Shown: in pieces, positions 9,457 through 18,036 of the stretch
How the letters are laid out: each line of letters begins with the position of its first letter
Position numbering within the stretch: the stretch's first letter is position 1
DNA from: Dyella sp. EPa41
GTDB lineage: Bacteria; Pseudomonadota; Gammaproteobacteria; Xanthomonadales; Rhodanobacteraceae
Direction: 5' to 3'
Length of the DNA stretch: 59,519 nucleotides
NCBI RefSeq assembly: GCF_016586165.1
Contig: NZ_BCPR01000024.1
Span: forward strand, 1-59,519
Made by a program: the position numbers and the translations under genes
Notes under the pieces: model-generated
Databases searched by the model: none
What the model saw: only the letters and a program-made list of their open reading frames with translations
What the model was told of the DNA's origin: nothing

Positions 9457-12400
9457 TTGCCCATGCTCTTGCGTCACCGCCTTGCCGTTCTCGCCTTTGG
9501 CATCTCCACAGCGCTTAGCGCGCATGCGGCCGTTGATCCTTCGTTGTACCAGGATCTGCACTGGCGCCTGATCGGGCCATTTCGCGGTGGTCGTGTGCTG
9601 ACGGTCGCCGGCATTCCTGGAGACAGCCGCCATTTCTATTTTGGTGCGGTCGATGGTGGCGTATGGGCGACCCAGGATGCGGGACGTACCTGGCAGCCGA
9701 TCTTCGACGGGCAACAGGCTGGTTCGATTGGCGCGTTGGCCTTGGCGCCATCCGACCCGAACACGATCTACGTGGGCTCGGGTGAGGCGGACATGCGCTC
9801 GGACATCGCCCATGGCGATGGCATGTACAAATCAACGGATGCCGGCAAGCACTGGACCCATATTGGCCTGGAAGACACACGGCAGATTGCCAGTGTGCTG
9901 GTGGATCCGCGTAACCCCAAGGTGGTGTTCACCGCCGCGCTTGGCCACGCCTATGGTGCCAATGCCGAGCGCGGCGTATTCCGCACTACCGACGGCGGCA
10001 AGCATTGGGACAAGGTGCTGTTCAAGGACGCCGACACTGGCGCGATCGATCTGGCCTTCAAGCCGGGCGACCCTGACACGATCTACGCGGCGCTGTGGCA
10101 AACGCGGCGCCCACCGTGGAGCGTGTATCCACCCTCGAACGGGCCGGGAAGTGGCCTGTATGTATCGCATGACGGCGGCAATCACTGGAGCCAGTTGCAA
10201 GGCAACGGCTTTCCTGCACATCCGGGCCGCATTGGCATCGCGCTGGCACCAAGTCAGCCCAATCGCGTGTATGCCCTGGTCGACGCTGCAGAGGGCGAGG
10301 GCGGTCTGTACCGATCCGAGGACGGCGGCGCGCATTGGACGCACCTCTCCGACGACGGGCGTATCTGGAAGCGCGGTTGGTACTTCTCACGCCTGACGGT
10401 GGATCCGAAAGATGCCGATCGCGTCTACGTGATGAATACGATCGTGTTGCGCTCCGACGACGGCGGCAAGCAGTTTGTCGCCATGAAGGGCGATCCAACC
10501 GGCGACGATTTCCACCAGATGTGGATCGACCCGACCGAGCCGTCCCGACAGATCCTGGGTGTCGATCAGGGGGCCATCGTTACGCTCAACGGCGGCAAGA
10601 CCTGGAGCACTTGGTTCAACCAGCCAACGGCGCAGATCTATCACGTCAGCACGGACAACCGCTTCCCGTACTGGGTTTACGGTGCGCAACAAGATTCCGG
10701 CGCGGTGGCGCTACCAAGCCGTGGCGGCGGTGATGGGATCACCATGGCGCAATTTCACGAGATCACGCCCGGCGGCGAGAGCGGCATGATTGCCCCTGAT
10801 CCCGACGACCCGGACATCGTCTACGGCGGCAATGTCGACAAGCTCGACACCCATAGCGGGCAGACGCGTGACGTCGACCCCACGCTGGCCTATCCCGCCG
10901 CGCACTATCGTGGCGCGTGGACGCTGCCGCTGACGTTCTCCAAGCGTGATACGAAGGTGTTGTACTTCGCCAACCAGCGGTTGTTCCGCACCGCCGACGG
11001 TGGCGATCACTGGACGCCGATCAGCCCCGACTTGACCCGCGAGGATGCCGGCATACCGTCCAATCTCGACGCGGCCACGGCGGCTGACGACAATCACATC
11101 GATGCGCGCCGTGGCGTGATCTACACCATCGCACCTTCACCGCTCAGCGCCAAGGCGCTGTGGGTAGGCACGGACGACGGGCTGGTCTGGCGTAGCGACG
11201 ACGACGGCGAACATTGGCGCCAGGTGACGCCTGACGCGCTGACGCCATGGTCAAAAGTCGGCGGCATCGAACCGTCCCACTACGACGCCAAGGTTGCCTA
11301 TTTGGCCGTTGATCGTCATCGGCTGGACGACGATACGCCCTACATCTACCGCACCCGTGACGGCGGCAGCAGCTGGACGCGCATCGATGCCGGGCTTCCC
11401 GCCGGCAGCTTCGTCAACGTCGTGCGTGAGGATCCCGCCAAGCGTGGTCAGTTGTACGCCGGTACCGAAAAGGGCATCTACGTGTCCTTCGACGATGGCG
11501 CGCATTGGCAACCGCTACAGCAAAACCTGCCGATGACCTCGGTACGCGACATCGACGTGCATGGCAGCGACCTGGTCATCGCCACGCACGGTCGCGGTTT
11601 CTGGATCATGGACAATGTCACGGCGCTGCAGCAGGTCAGCGACGTGCACGCCGGCGCGGTCACCTTGTTCAAGCCGGCCGACGCGATCCGCGTGCGACCG
11701 CCCGGCTTCACCGGCACACCGTTCCCGAAGGACGAGCCGATGGCGGCGAACCCGCCCGACGGTGCCGTCATCGACTACGCACTGCCCAAAGGCATCAAGG
11801 GCAGCGTGACGTTGACCGTGTTCGACGCACAGGGCAACAAAGTGCGCGCCTTCAGTAGCGCCGACGCGGTGACACCGCCGGATGCGAGCAAGCTCAATGC
11901 CGCGCCGGAATGGGTGCCCGAACCGATACGCCTTTCCACGACCGCCGGCATGCATCGCTTCGTGTGGGATCTGCACTATCCGCAGCCAGTAGCCGCCACG
12001 CCGGACCCCGAGAAGGAAAACCTGGGCGTGTGGGCGCCACCCGGCAACTACACCGTTGAGCTCGATGTCGATGGCCGGCGCTATCGACAGCCGTTGCGGC
12101 TGCTTGTCGATCCTCGCGTGAAGGTTTCCGACGCCGCCTTGCAGCGCGAATTTGCGCTGGCACGCAAGGTAGAGCAAGCCGCCGAACAAACGGGAGTGGC
12201 CACGAACGAGGCCACCCACTTGCTCAAGGAGCTGGACGCGCGACAGGCTCACGCTGACAACACGCTGCACACCCAGATCGCGAGCCTGCTGGACAAGACC
12301 AAGGACCTATCCGGCGTCGAGCTGCATCCCGATCCGCGCAACAGCATGGGCGCACCACCCAGGCGCACCGATAGCCTGAGCGCGCTCTCGATCAACCTGG

Positions 12401-12585
12401 GCAAGCTCAAGCAAGCGGTCGATGGTGCCGATGCCGACCCCAGCAAAGATGCCCTGGCGTCCTACGCTGCACTCACGCAGACACTGACCGCCACGCTGGA
12501 TGCGTGGAAGCAGTTGAAGCATGCCGATCTGGCAGCGATCAATGCACAGCTTAAGGCGGCCGGGCAAAAACAGATCGCCTTGTGA
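9457..12585 (+). CDS. Sortilin-like (VPS10) Asp-box beta-propeller secreted protein
   Basis: The 1042-residue product is the third member of the family in this window. A signal peptide (MPMLLRHRLAVLAFG..., or from the ATG at 9463 MLLRHRLAVLAFGISTALSA) precedes DPSLYQDLHWRLIGPFRGGR, the conserved start of the mature protein. Asp boxes include TQDAGRTW, STDAGKHW, TTDGGKHW, SHDGGNHW, SEDGGAHW, TLNGGKTW, SDDDGEHW and TRDGGSSW. The C-terminal 200 residues are helical and lysine/alanine-rich. The region around residues 60-330 matches the protein encoded at 1-2817 more closely than the one at 6095, so the three probably arose by separate duplications. The start at 9457 gives a plausible signal peptide; the ATG at 9463 is an equally good alternative. 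Confidence 0.92.
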   Translation: MPMLLRHRLAVLAFGISTALSAHAAVDPSLYQDLHWRLIGPFRGGRVLTVAGIPGDSRHFYFGAVDGGVWATQDAGRTWQPIFDGQQAGSIGALALAPSDPNTIYVGSGEADMRSDIAHGDGMYKSTDAGKHWTHIGLEDTRQIASVLVDPRNPKVVFTAALGHAYGANAERGVFRTTDGGKHWDKVLFKDADTGAIDLAFKPGDPDTIYAALWQTRRPPWSVYPPSNGPGSGLYVSHDGGNHWSQLQGNGFPAHPGRIGIALAPSQPNRVYALVDAAEGEGGLYRSEDGGAHWTHLSDDGRIWKRGWYFSRLTVDPKDADRVYVMNTIVLRSDDGGKQFVAMKGDPTGDDFHQMWIDPTEPSRQILGVDQGAIVTLNGGKTWSTWFNQPTAQIYHVSTDNRFPYWVYGAQQDSGAVALPSRGGGDGITMAQFHEITPGGESGMIAPDPDDPDIVYGGNVDKLDTHSGQTRDVDPTLAYPAAHYRGAWTLPLTFSKRDTKVLYFANQRLFRTADGGDHWTPISPDLTREDAGIPSNLDAATAADDNHIDARRGVIYTIAPSPLSAKALWVGTDDGLVWRSDDDGEHWRQVTPDALTPWSKVGGIEPSHYDAKVAYLAVDRHRLDDDTPYIYRTRDGGSSWTRIDAGLPAGSFVNVVREDPAKRGQLYAGTEKGIYVSFDDGAHWQPLQQNLPMTSVRDIDVHGSDLVIATHGRGFWIMDNVTALQQVSDVHAGAVTLFKPADAIRVRPPGFTGTPFPKDEPMAANPPDGAVIDYALPKGIKGSVTLTVFDAQGNKVRAFSSADAVTPPDASKLNAAPEWVPEPIRLSTTAGMHRFVWDLHYPQPVAATPDPEKENLGVWAPPGNYTVELDVDGRRYRQPLRLLVDPRVKVSDAALQREFALARKVEQAAEQTGVATNEATHLLKELDARQAHADNTLHTQIASLLDKTKDLSGVELHPDPRNSMGAPPRRTDSLSALSINLGKLKQAVDGADADPSKDALASYAALTQTLTATLDAWKQLKHADLAAINAQLKAAGQKQIAL

Positions 12586-12593
12586 GATACGTT

Positions 12594-12626
12594 ATAGGCC
12601 ACGCGCTTGCACACGCGTGTGCCTAT
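12594..12626 (+). terminator. Hairpin downstream of the third Asp-box gene
   Basis: The inverted repeat ATAGGC-CACGCG with CGCGTG-T-GCCTAT forms a 12 bp stem with one bulge, nine bases after the stop codon. No T-run follows, so Rho-independent termination is only possible, not certain. Confidence 0.5.
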
Positions 12627-13220
12627 AGACTTGATGGGCCGTTCGAATATGTCCTGGGCTCGTCAATAAACGCGAGTGGTTCGTGTCTTTCGGCCTGTGG
12701 CATGGCTCCCACCTTCCTGACCGAAATTCTGTTCGACACCCCGACCACGGCGCACTGTGCGGGTGGTTACACGTTTCGGCTCAGGTCACTGGTTCTGGCG
12801 CAAAGGCCAACCGGCCCAGGGGCCGACGAGCTCGAAGTGGCAAGTGACCTGGTCTTGCTGTCTGACGACAAGAACGACCGGCGCCTCGTGAGGCTAATGT
12901 AGGTTGGCCTACAACCAGCGATCGGGGATAGGCGTCGGGAGACACGTACGCCAGCACACTCACGCGTTATCCACCTTATCGCATGCGATAAGGCGGTCGG
13001 GGACTACAGGCAAGAGGGCGGCTCTTTGCGCGGACACGGCGGGACCCAAGTCGCGGGCAGCCGGACGCAAGAAATCGCATACAGCTAGGCCGCGCACCGG
13101 TCCAGCCCAAGACGGCTCATGAGTTCCAGGGAAAGTTCCCCGCAGCGGCCAGGTGTGGGGCTCATCGAGCACTTGCAACGCCCCCGATCCCGTGACGGTC
13201 TTCACAGCTTCGCCGACACA
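12627..13220. other. Intergenic region with palindromes, no supported gene
   Basis: I see no convincing coding region here; the 106-codon plus-strand frame from 12582 has no family features and overlaps the previous stop. The stretch holds a short hairpin (TGTAGG-TTGG-CCTACA, 12898-12913) and a perfect 20 bp palindrome at 12974-12993 (CCTTATCGCA / TGCGATAAGG). They could be regulator-binding sites upstream of the peptide locus. Confidence 0.4.
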
Positions 13221-13508
13221 AAATCGTAATTTCTTGTGATAGATTGAATTCAGGGTCCGACGCGCGCAGCGCTCGTTGGTGCCGAGTGATTCAAGGAGGA
13301 GCTCGGTGGGAAGGTGTCTTGAGAGACATATTGTTGAATGGAATCTTAGGGAGCTTGCCTCGTCCAAGCTGTGCGTGTGGGTTGTTCCACGCGTGGCCTC
13401 CTAGCGCCGCATTAGCGGCGCGACTCACCTTACTGCCAAAGCATCGCTTTGGGTTGCCTAACGGGCAGCCCATTACGGCCCTTTGCGGCCATCACAAGGA
13501 GAAGAGGC
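13221..13508 (+). promoter_or_regulatory. Structured 5' leader and promoter region of the RiPP locus
   Basis: An AT-richer patch (about 13221-13252) could hold the promoter. It is followed by a run of inverted repeats before the precursor start: GCGCCGC-ATTA-GCGGCGC (13404-13421), CCAAAGC-ATC-GCTTTGG (13436-13452), nested inside CTGCC/GGGCAG (13433-13468), and GGCC-CTTTGC-GGCC (13477-13490). The ribosome binding site AAGGAG lies at about 13496-13501. The hairpins suggest an untranslated leader that affects mRNA stability or attenuation. This is read from the sequence; no function is known. Confidence 0.45.
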
Positions 13509-13718
13509 ATGTCAGTCAGTGAAAAATTGCGTGCTCAGTTTGCGAAGCACGGGTACGAGACGACACCAAGCGAGGCGACCGAACTCACGCGTCAGCAGAT
13601 CGATGGTATTGCGGTCAGCGGCGCCGACTGGTTTGAACAGTTTCATCAGGACAGCTCCGGGCCAGGCCAGGGCGGCTTCTGGAAGGAAATCCTGCATGTT
13701 GGTCAAATGGCGAGCTAA
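13509..13718 (+). CDS. Putative RiPP precursor peptide (radical-SAM modified)
   Basis: The 69-residue peptide begins MSVSEKLRAQFAKHG. I chose the ATG at 13509 because AAGGAGAAGAGGC precedes it; an upstream in-frame ATG at 13449 has no such site. Residues 25-35 (ELTRQQIDGIA) match the ELSxxELxxVA helix of double-glycine leader peptides. This is followed by VSGA at 36-39 instead of a plain GG, then an aromatic-rich segment (DWFEQFHQD, 40-48). A second stretch, GPGQGG (51-56), precedes FWKEILHVGQMAS at the C-terminus. Two leader cleavage points are therefore possible, after residue 39 or after GG56. The Trp and Phe residues at 41, 42, 45, 57 and 58 are candidate sites for radical SAM crosslinking. 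The gene is followed by a strong hairpin and the maturase gene. The identification rests on context and leader pattern, not on a known family. Confidence 0.7.
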   Translation: MSVSEKLRAQFAKHGYETTPSEATELTRQQIDGIAVSGADWFEQFHQDSSGPGQGGFWKEILHVGQMAS

Positions 13719-13738
13719 AGCCAGGTAAACCGTAAATG

Positions 13739-13766
13739 ATGACGCGCGGAATCATCCGCGCGTCAT
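13739..13766 (+). terminator. Strong intercistronic hairpin between precursor and maturase genes
   Basis: ATGACGCGCGGA-ATCA-TCCGCGCGTCAT is a perfect 12 bp stem with a 4-base loop, followed by TTTCC. Stems like this after RiPP precursor genes often give partial termination or protect the short precursor mRNA, so that much more precursor than enzyme is made. That role is inferred here. Confidence 0.7.
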
Positions 13767-13791
13767 TTCCTGCCAAGGGATGGGAGGGGCG

Positions 13792-15024
13792 ATGAGCAAT
13801 CTGCTGGAAACCGTCTATCACGTCGAAGCAGTTATAAAAGTGGCGGCGCGATGCAATATCAACTGTTCGTATTGCTATGTCTTTAACAAAGGGGAGGAGT
13901 CGTTCAAGGATCGCCCCATCAAGATGTCGCGAAGCGTTATGGCGGACACCGCGGCGTACCTGGCCCAAGGCGTACGAGAGCTCGGCGCCAAAAGTGCGAA
14001 TGTGGTTTTTCACGGCGGCGAACCCCTCATGCTTGGCAAGCGCGATTTTGACGCTTTTGCATTCCTCTTGCGCGACGCGCTAACCGGTGTACCCAGCGTG
14101 CGCCTGGGCGTCCAAACAAATGCCATGCTGCTTGACGATGAGTGGATTGATATCTTCGCGCGGCACCGCATCGGCGTGGGTGTTTCATTAGACGGGACGA
14201 GTTACATCAATGATCTTGAGCGAAAGGATCATCGGGGCCGGGGCACATACCGTCGGACCGTGGACGGTCTGAGGCTACTCCAAAAGCACGCCAAGCTCGG
14301 CGCTTTTCCTTGGCCCGGCGTGATTTCCGTCATTCACCCTCTGGCTAGTGGGAAAGCCACCTATCGTCACTTTGTGGATGATCTTGGTGTGCGTGGCATG
14401 ACCTTCCACTTGCCGATGGATACGCATGACAGCTTCGAGAGCCAAGACGTCATGGTCTACGCCCAGTTCCTATGTGACGTGTTCGATGAGTGGGCCAGGG
14501 ACAACAATCGGGACATCTACGTGCGTATGTTCAGCCAGTTGTTGTCGTTCTTTGCGGGAGGCGAACAACAAACCCAAGACGCCTCAGGACACTCGCGGAT
14601 GCAGCACGTCACCATCGAAAGCGACGGAAGTGTTGGCGTGGATGAGTTGAAGCCCACCCGGCTGAACACCGGGTCGTTCAACGTTCGGACTTCCTCGCTC
14701 CGCGACTTTGCCAACTCCCCAGCCTCCGCCCTGCTGCGGGAACTGCCCACACGACTCGCCGATCAATGTCAGCCGTGCGTTTGGCGTAACTACTGCAAGG
14801 GGGGACTGCAGCACGGCGTCCAGGTCAACCGCTGGAGCGACACCAACGGATTCGATAATGCTTCCGTGCTTTGCGAGGGCTTGATGAAGATCTATTCGCA
14901 CGTGGCTCACCACGCGCTGCTTGCCGGGCTACCCGAGCAGCGCATGCTGGACGCTCTCGAGCATCATCCGCTGCAGTTCGCCTCTTCGCGGGGCCTGCAT
15001 CGCCAGGCCTTCCTGAGGGCGTGA
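13792..15024 (+). CDS. Radical SAM/SPASM peptide maturase
   Basis: The 410-residue protein starts at the ATG at 13792, preceded by GGGAGGGG; the ATG at 13780 is less well placed. The radical SAM cluster motif CxxxCxxC is at residues 21-28 (CNINCSYC, followed by YVF), and FHGGEPLM gives the next conserved motif. The C-terminus has a SPASM-type cysteine set (QCQPCVWRNYCKGG and a later LC) that should hold auxiliary iron-sulphur clusters. The family modifies ribosomal peptides by radical chemistry, including three-residue cyclophanes, thioethers and other crosslinks. The N-terminal layout (VAARCNINCSYCYVFN) is closest to cyclophane-forming SPASM maturases of the XyeB/GrrM/FxsB type, but the bond formed here cannot be read from sequence. 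It sits between the precursor and the S9 peptidase gene, with 1 base between its stop and the next start. Confidence 0.92.
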   Translation: MSNLLETVYHVEAVIKVAARCNINCSYCYVFNKGEESFKDRPIKMSRSVMADTAAYLAQGVRELGAKSANVVFHGGEPLMLGKRDFDAFAFLLRDALTGVPSVRLGVQTNAMLLDDEWIDIFARHRIGVGVSLDGTSYINDLERKDHRGRGTYRRTVDGLRLLQKHAKLGAFPWPGVISVIHPLASGKATYRHFVDDLGVRGMTFHLPMDTHDSFESQDVMVYAQFLCDVFDEWARDNNRDIYVRMFSQLLSFFAGGEQQTQDASGHSRMQHVTIESDGSVGVDELKPTRLNTGSFNVRTSSLRDFANSPASALLRELPTRLADQCQPCVWRNYCKGGLQHGVQVNRWSDTNGFDNASVLCEGLMKIYSHVAHHALLAGLPEQRMLDALEHHPLQFASSRGLHRQAFLRA

Positions 15025-15025
15025 G

Positions 15026-16948
15026 ATGAGGACGTTGGGCCTCGCCGTCCTGTGCATCCAAACTGCGGTGTTCTGGTTGGTCATGGTGGCCGGACAGGCT
15101 CGCGCTGGAACCCTCTCGATCGTCGCCGAAGGCGATGTGTATCACCATGTCCGGCTCTCGAAGGACGGTACCGCTCTCACCTACGTCGAGCGAACGGAAC
15201 GGGGCGAAACTCTTCGACGGCGCCGTCTCAAGGATCAAGGGGTCCAAGATGTTGCGGATTGGCCTTCCACCATGATGGGTTATCAGGTGTCGGCGGACGG
15301 CTCGTCGTACCTCTTGTTCGAACGACCGGACGGAGGACGTCCAGTGTTGCTCTATGTTCCTTCACCGGCAGCTCCGCCGCGCCTCATAGACCTACAGGAA
15401 ACGATCGCCGGGTTTGGGGAGGAATCGGGCGACGCGTTTGTCGTTCTCACGCAGGATCGATCGGCCAATCTTCATGTGCAACGCGTTGACTTTGGTTCGG
15501 GGTACTTGGCCATCGGCGCCGAACTAGGCCGATCGCGCGATGTAGGGTTCGATGGTCGCGGATTGCTGCGCGCGATCCGTCAGCCCGACGGCGCGTGGCG
15601 CGGGCTTAATACAGCGATGGGCCCAGGTTACGTGCCAGCCGGGTCGGACTCCGTTGTCAGTGCCTCCAATAACGGCCGGTACCTGTGGTTTCGGAGCATG
15701 GACGAACAGGGATTTCGCATCCTGAAAAGGATCGATCTACGTGGCGACCAACCCGTGCGCGTGGAGCGGATGACTGAGGCCGATATCACGTGGACAACGA
15801 TCAATCCGACGACGGGCGAGGTCGACGCCTATGCGTCAACCAAGGCAGCACCTTATTGGGTGGCAAGCTCTCTGCTGGCCCCGGAGCTCCAGGCCCTTAC
15901 GTCCAGTCTCCGAGCCTTTCCCTATATCGTCTCGCGCTCTCAGGACGATCGTGTGTGGTTGATCGCCTCGATGTCTGCTCGCGAACCGCCCCGCTACTAC
16001 ATCTATCACCGCTCAAGCGGCGAGCTGACCTATATGTTCGCAGCGCGTCCAAGTGAGCGCGACGGCCCCATGCCAGAAACCATGGTGCACTGGCTGGACG
16101 GCGGCGATGGCGTTCGACTTCAGGTGCTCGTGTCCCCGCCATCACATACATGCCGAGTCACCGCGTGTCCGTTTGTGGTGAAGCTACATGGCGGACCGCA
16201 CCGCCAAGATACGTCAACGTTTGATCCGGAAACGTATTGGCTGCAGTCCTTGGGCTTTTGGGTGCTGCGCGTCAACTTTCGCGGATCCACGGGCTTTGGC
16301 GACCAATTCGCCCACGCCAGTAACCGCGAATGGGGCGGAAAAGTCATTGACGATATCGCTATCGCGGTCGACTGGTTCACTCGCCGCTATCACGTTAACC
16401 GGACGGCAGGCATCTCCATGGGAGGTAGCTTTGGAGGCTTTGCAGCCTTGGCGCTCGCAGCCAAACGACCCGACACGGTTGCTTGCAGCGCATCACTCAA
16501 TGGAGGCGGGGACTTGGAGGCTTTTGCGCAACTGCTGCCGCAGCGCCTTCCAGGGATGGCGACTGATATCCACACGGAAGTGGGGGACGTCCATATAGCG
16601 GAAGAGGCAACCTCTATACGAGCACAGTCGCCTATGACCCATGTGGCTCGAATACAGGCGCGCATGCTGGTCGAATATGGTGACAAGGATACGACGTCGG
16701 TGATGGAGGAGTCCTCGAACTTCGCTTTGGCGGCTCGAGGGACCGGAAAATCCGCGCTGGAGGCGATCTATCGCGGTGAAGGCCATGAGCTTGCGGCGCC
16801 GCCCGCCCGCGCGTACCACTACGAACTGTTGAGACACTTCCTCCACACTTGCGTAGATGCTCGTCTTGCGGAACCGTTGCCCTCACCGCCGCCGAACGTA
16901 TCGATCATTGGCAACTCCGCGCGAATTCTCCAAGAGGGACCCCCATGA
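15026..16948 (+). CDS. S9 family prolyl-oligopeptidase-like peptidase, secreted
   Basis: The 640-residue protein has an N-terminal signal sequence or anchor (LGLAVLCIQTAVFWLVMVAGQARA). A beta-propeller follows to about residue 360, then an alpha/beta-hydrolase domain. The oxyanion region VKLHGGPHRQD and the block NFRGSTGFG are typical of S9. The catalytic triad is visible: Ser near residue 464 (GISMGGSFGG), Asp553 (EYGDKDTTS) and His587 (GEGHEL). It should act in the periplasm or on the membrane's outer face, after the peptide has been exported. Likely roles are trimming the exported peptide or destroying it for self-protection. S9 isopeptidases in lasso-peptide loci are a precedent for the latter; both are inferences. 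The start is 1 base after the maturase stop, so the two are translationally coupled. Confidence 0.9.
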   Translation: MRTLGLAVLCIQTAVFWLVMVAGQARAGTLSIVAEGDVYHHVRLSKDGTALTYVERTERGETLRRRRLKDQGVQDVADWPSTMMGYQVSADGSSYLLFERPDGGRPVLLYVPSPAAPPRLIDLQETIAGFGEESGDAFVVLTQDRSANLHVQRVDFGSGYLAIGAELGRSRDVGFDGRGLLRAIRQPDGAWRGLNTAMGPGYVPAGSDSVVSASNNGRYLWFRSMDEQGFRILKRIDLRGDQPVRVERMTEADITWTTINPTTGEVDAYASTKAAPYWVASSLLAPELQALTSSLRAFPYIVSRSQDDRVWLIASMSAREPPRYYIYHRSSGELTYMFAARPSERDGPMPETMVHWLDGGDGVRLQVLVSPPSHTCRVTACPFVVKLHGGPHRQDTSTFDPETYWLQSLGFWVLRVNFRGSTGFGDQFAHASNREWGGKVIDDIAIAVDWFTRRYHVNRTAGISMGGSFGGFAALALAAKRPDTVACSASLNGGGDLEAFAQLLPQRLPGMATDIHTEVGDVHIAEEATSIRAQSPMTHVARIQARMLVEYGDKDTTSVMEESSNFALAARGTGKSALEAIYRGEGHELAAPPARAYHYELLRHFLHTCVDARLAEPLPSPPPNVSIIGNSARILQEGPP

Positions 16949-17031
16949 CGACCTGTCGTACACCTGAGGGCCGCCGACCAGGTCGACGTCTTGTGGGCGA
17001 TGGCCTCCGGATACACCTTAGGAGCGTCGGG

Positions 17032-18036
17032 ATGCGCGTGGTAACGCTATTCCTGATGGCGCTTGCTGCAGTCACGCACAGCGATGAGGTAGTCACTCAA
17101 CGTGAGGTTAAGCTGAGCCCGGATGGCGCTTGGCTTGCCTATATTGAGAACGTTGGCGCGACACCCTATGTGTGGATCGCCCGCGCCCATAACCCGGCTG
17201 ACCGGAGTGCCCTGACGACGTGGGATCGAGGCGCGGTGGCGTATGCATGGGCCGCTGATTCATCGAACATCGTGATGCAACGTCGCCGGGGAGACGGCGA
17301 CTACGAACTCGGGGTGTTTGCGCTCAGCCGCCAGGCCGTGGTTTGGCACCGCGGCTCTCGCAGTGAATCCTTGCAGCGATTCGGCTTGTCCCATGGCGGG
17401 GTGCTCTTTGCTCTTGAGGTGGACGAACAAGGAGTTCGAACCAAGGTCTTTCCTGAGGGCCGGCCCTCGCAGGAGACCGGTCGTGTTGCCGGCGCAGACA
17501 GGGCCATCCTGGATAAAGCAGGCATGCTGGCAGCTTATCGCCTCGGCGGCCAATGGTATTGGACCGCGTGCGGTCACACCCAAGCTCTGGTAGGTCAGCT
17601 GAATGTCCAACCCATCTCGGTGGAAGCCGAAACCCTCTATGCGACCACGCGCAAGGATGGGGTGGGGCGTCAATTGGTCAGGTATCAGGCAGGAACGCCG
17701 ACAGCCGTGGTCATTGCCTCCCTGGGCGACCAATCCGCGTGGGCGCTGGGTCCCGACGGGCTACTCGCGTTTCGACCAGACGCAGACCAAGCGTGGATTG
17801 GTTTGTCGACCAAAGCCCCGCCATTCCTTGCCTTTGCCACCAGTCGGGGGTTTGGCGCATCCGAGTGGATTCAAGTGTCGGCAGACGGCAGGACATGGTT
17901 GCTGAAACTCGACCCGGTCGCGGTCCCGGGCGCGGCTCGCTACGCGGTCTTTCATGGGGAGTCGATGTCGTTTGCGATGCTGTTTGGGCCCACCGGATCC
18001 GCACTGGGCACGTTTGACCCTCTTCGGGGGCCCTGA
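17032..18036 (+). CDS. Secreted propeller protein related to S9 peptidase N-domain, no catalytic domain
   Basis: I chose the ATG at 17032, which has AGGAG 8 bases upstream and yields a signal peptide (MRVVTLFLMALAAVTHSD). An alternative ATG at 16945 overlaps the upstream stop (ATGA) and would add 29 basic residues in front. The 334-residue product starts VVTQREVKLSPDGAWLAYIEN, the standard first blade of S9 propellers, and continues with blade-like repeats (VAYAWAADSSNIVMQRR, SQVSADGRTWLLKLD-type strands). The GxSxGG nucleophile and hydrolase domain are absent: the protein ends at GTFDPLRGP. It may be a binding partner, a substrate-gating subunit or an immunity protein for the exported peptide. 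It lies between the S9 peptidase and HlyD genes. The function is unknown. Confidence 0.75.
   Translation: MRVVTLFLMALAAVTHSDEVVTQREVKLSPDGAWLAYIENVGATPYVWIARAHNPADRSALTTWDRGAVAYAWAADSSNIVMQRRRGDGDYELGVFALSRQAVVWHRGSRSESLQRFGLSHGGVLFALEVDEQGVRTKVFPEGRPSQETGRVAGADRAILDKAGMLAAYRLGGQWYWTACGHTQALVGQLNVQPISVEAETLYATTRKDGVGRQLVRYQAGTPTAVVIASLGDQSAWALGPDGLLAFRPDADQAWIGLSTKAPPFLAFATSRGFGASEWIQVSADGRTWLLKLDPVAVPGAARYAVFHGESMSFAMLFGPTGSALGTFDPLRGP

Noticed and set aside
12582-12902. 106-codon plus-strand frame after the third propeller gene
   Set aside because: It overlaps the previous stop, spans a hairpin, and its residues do not resemble a folded protein or known family.
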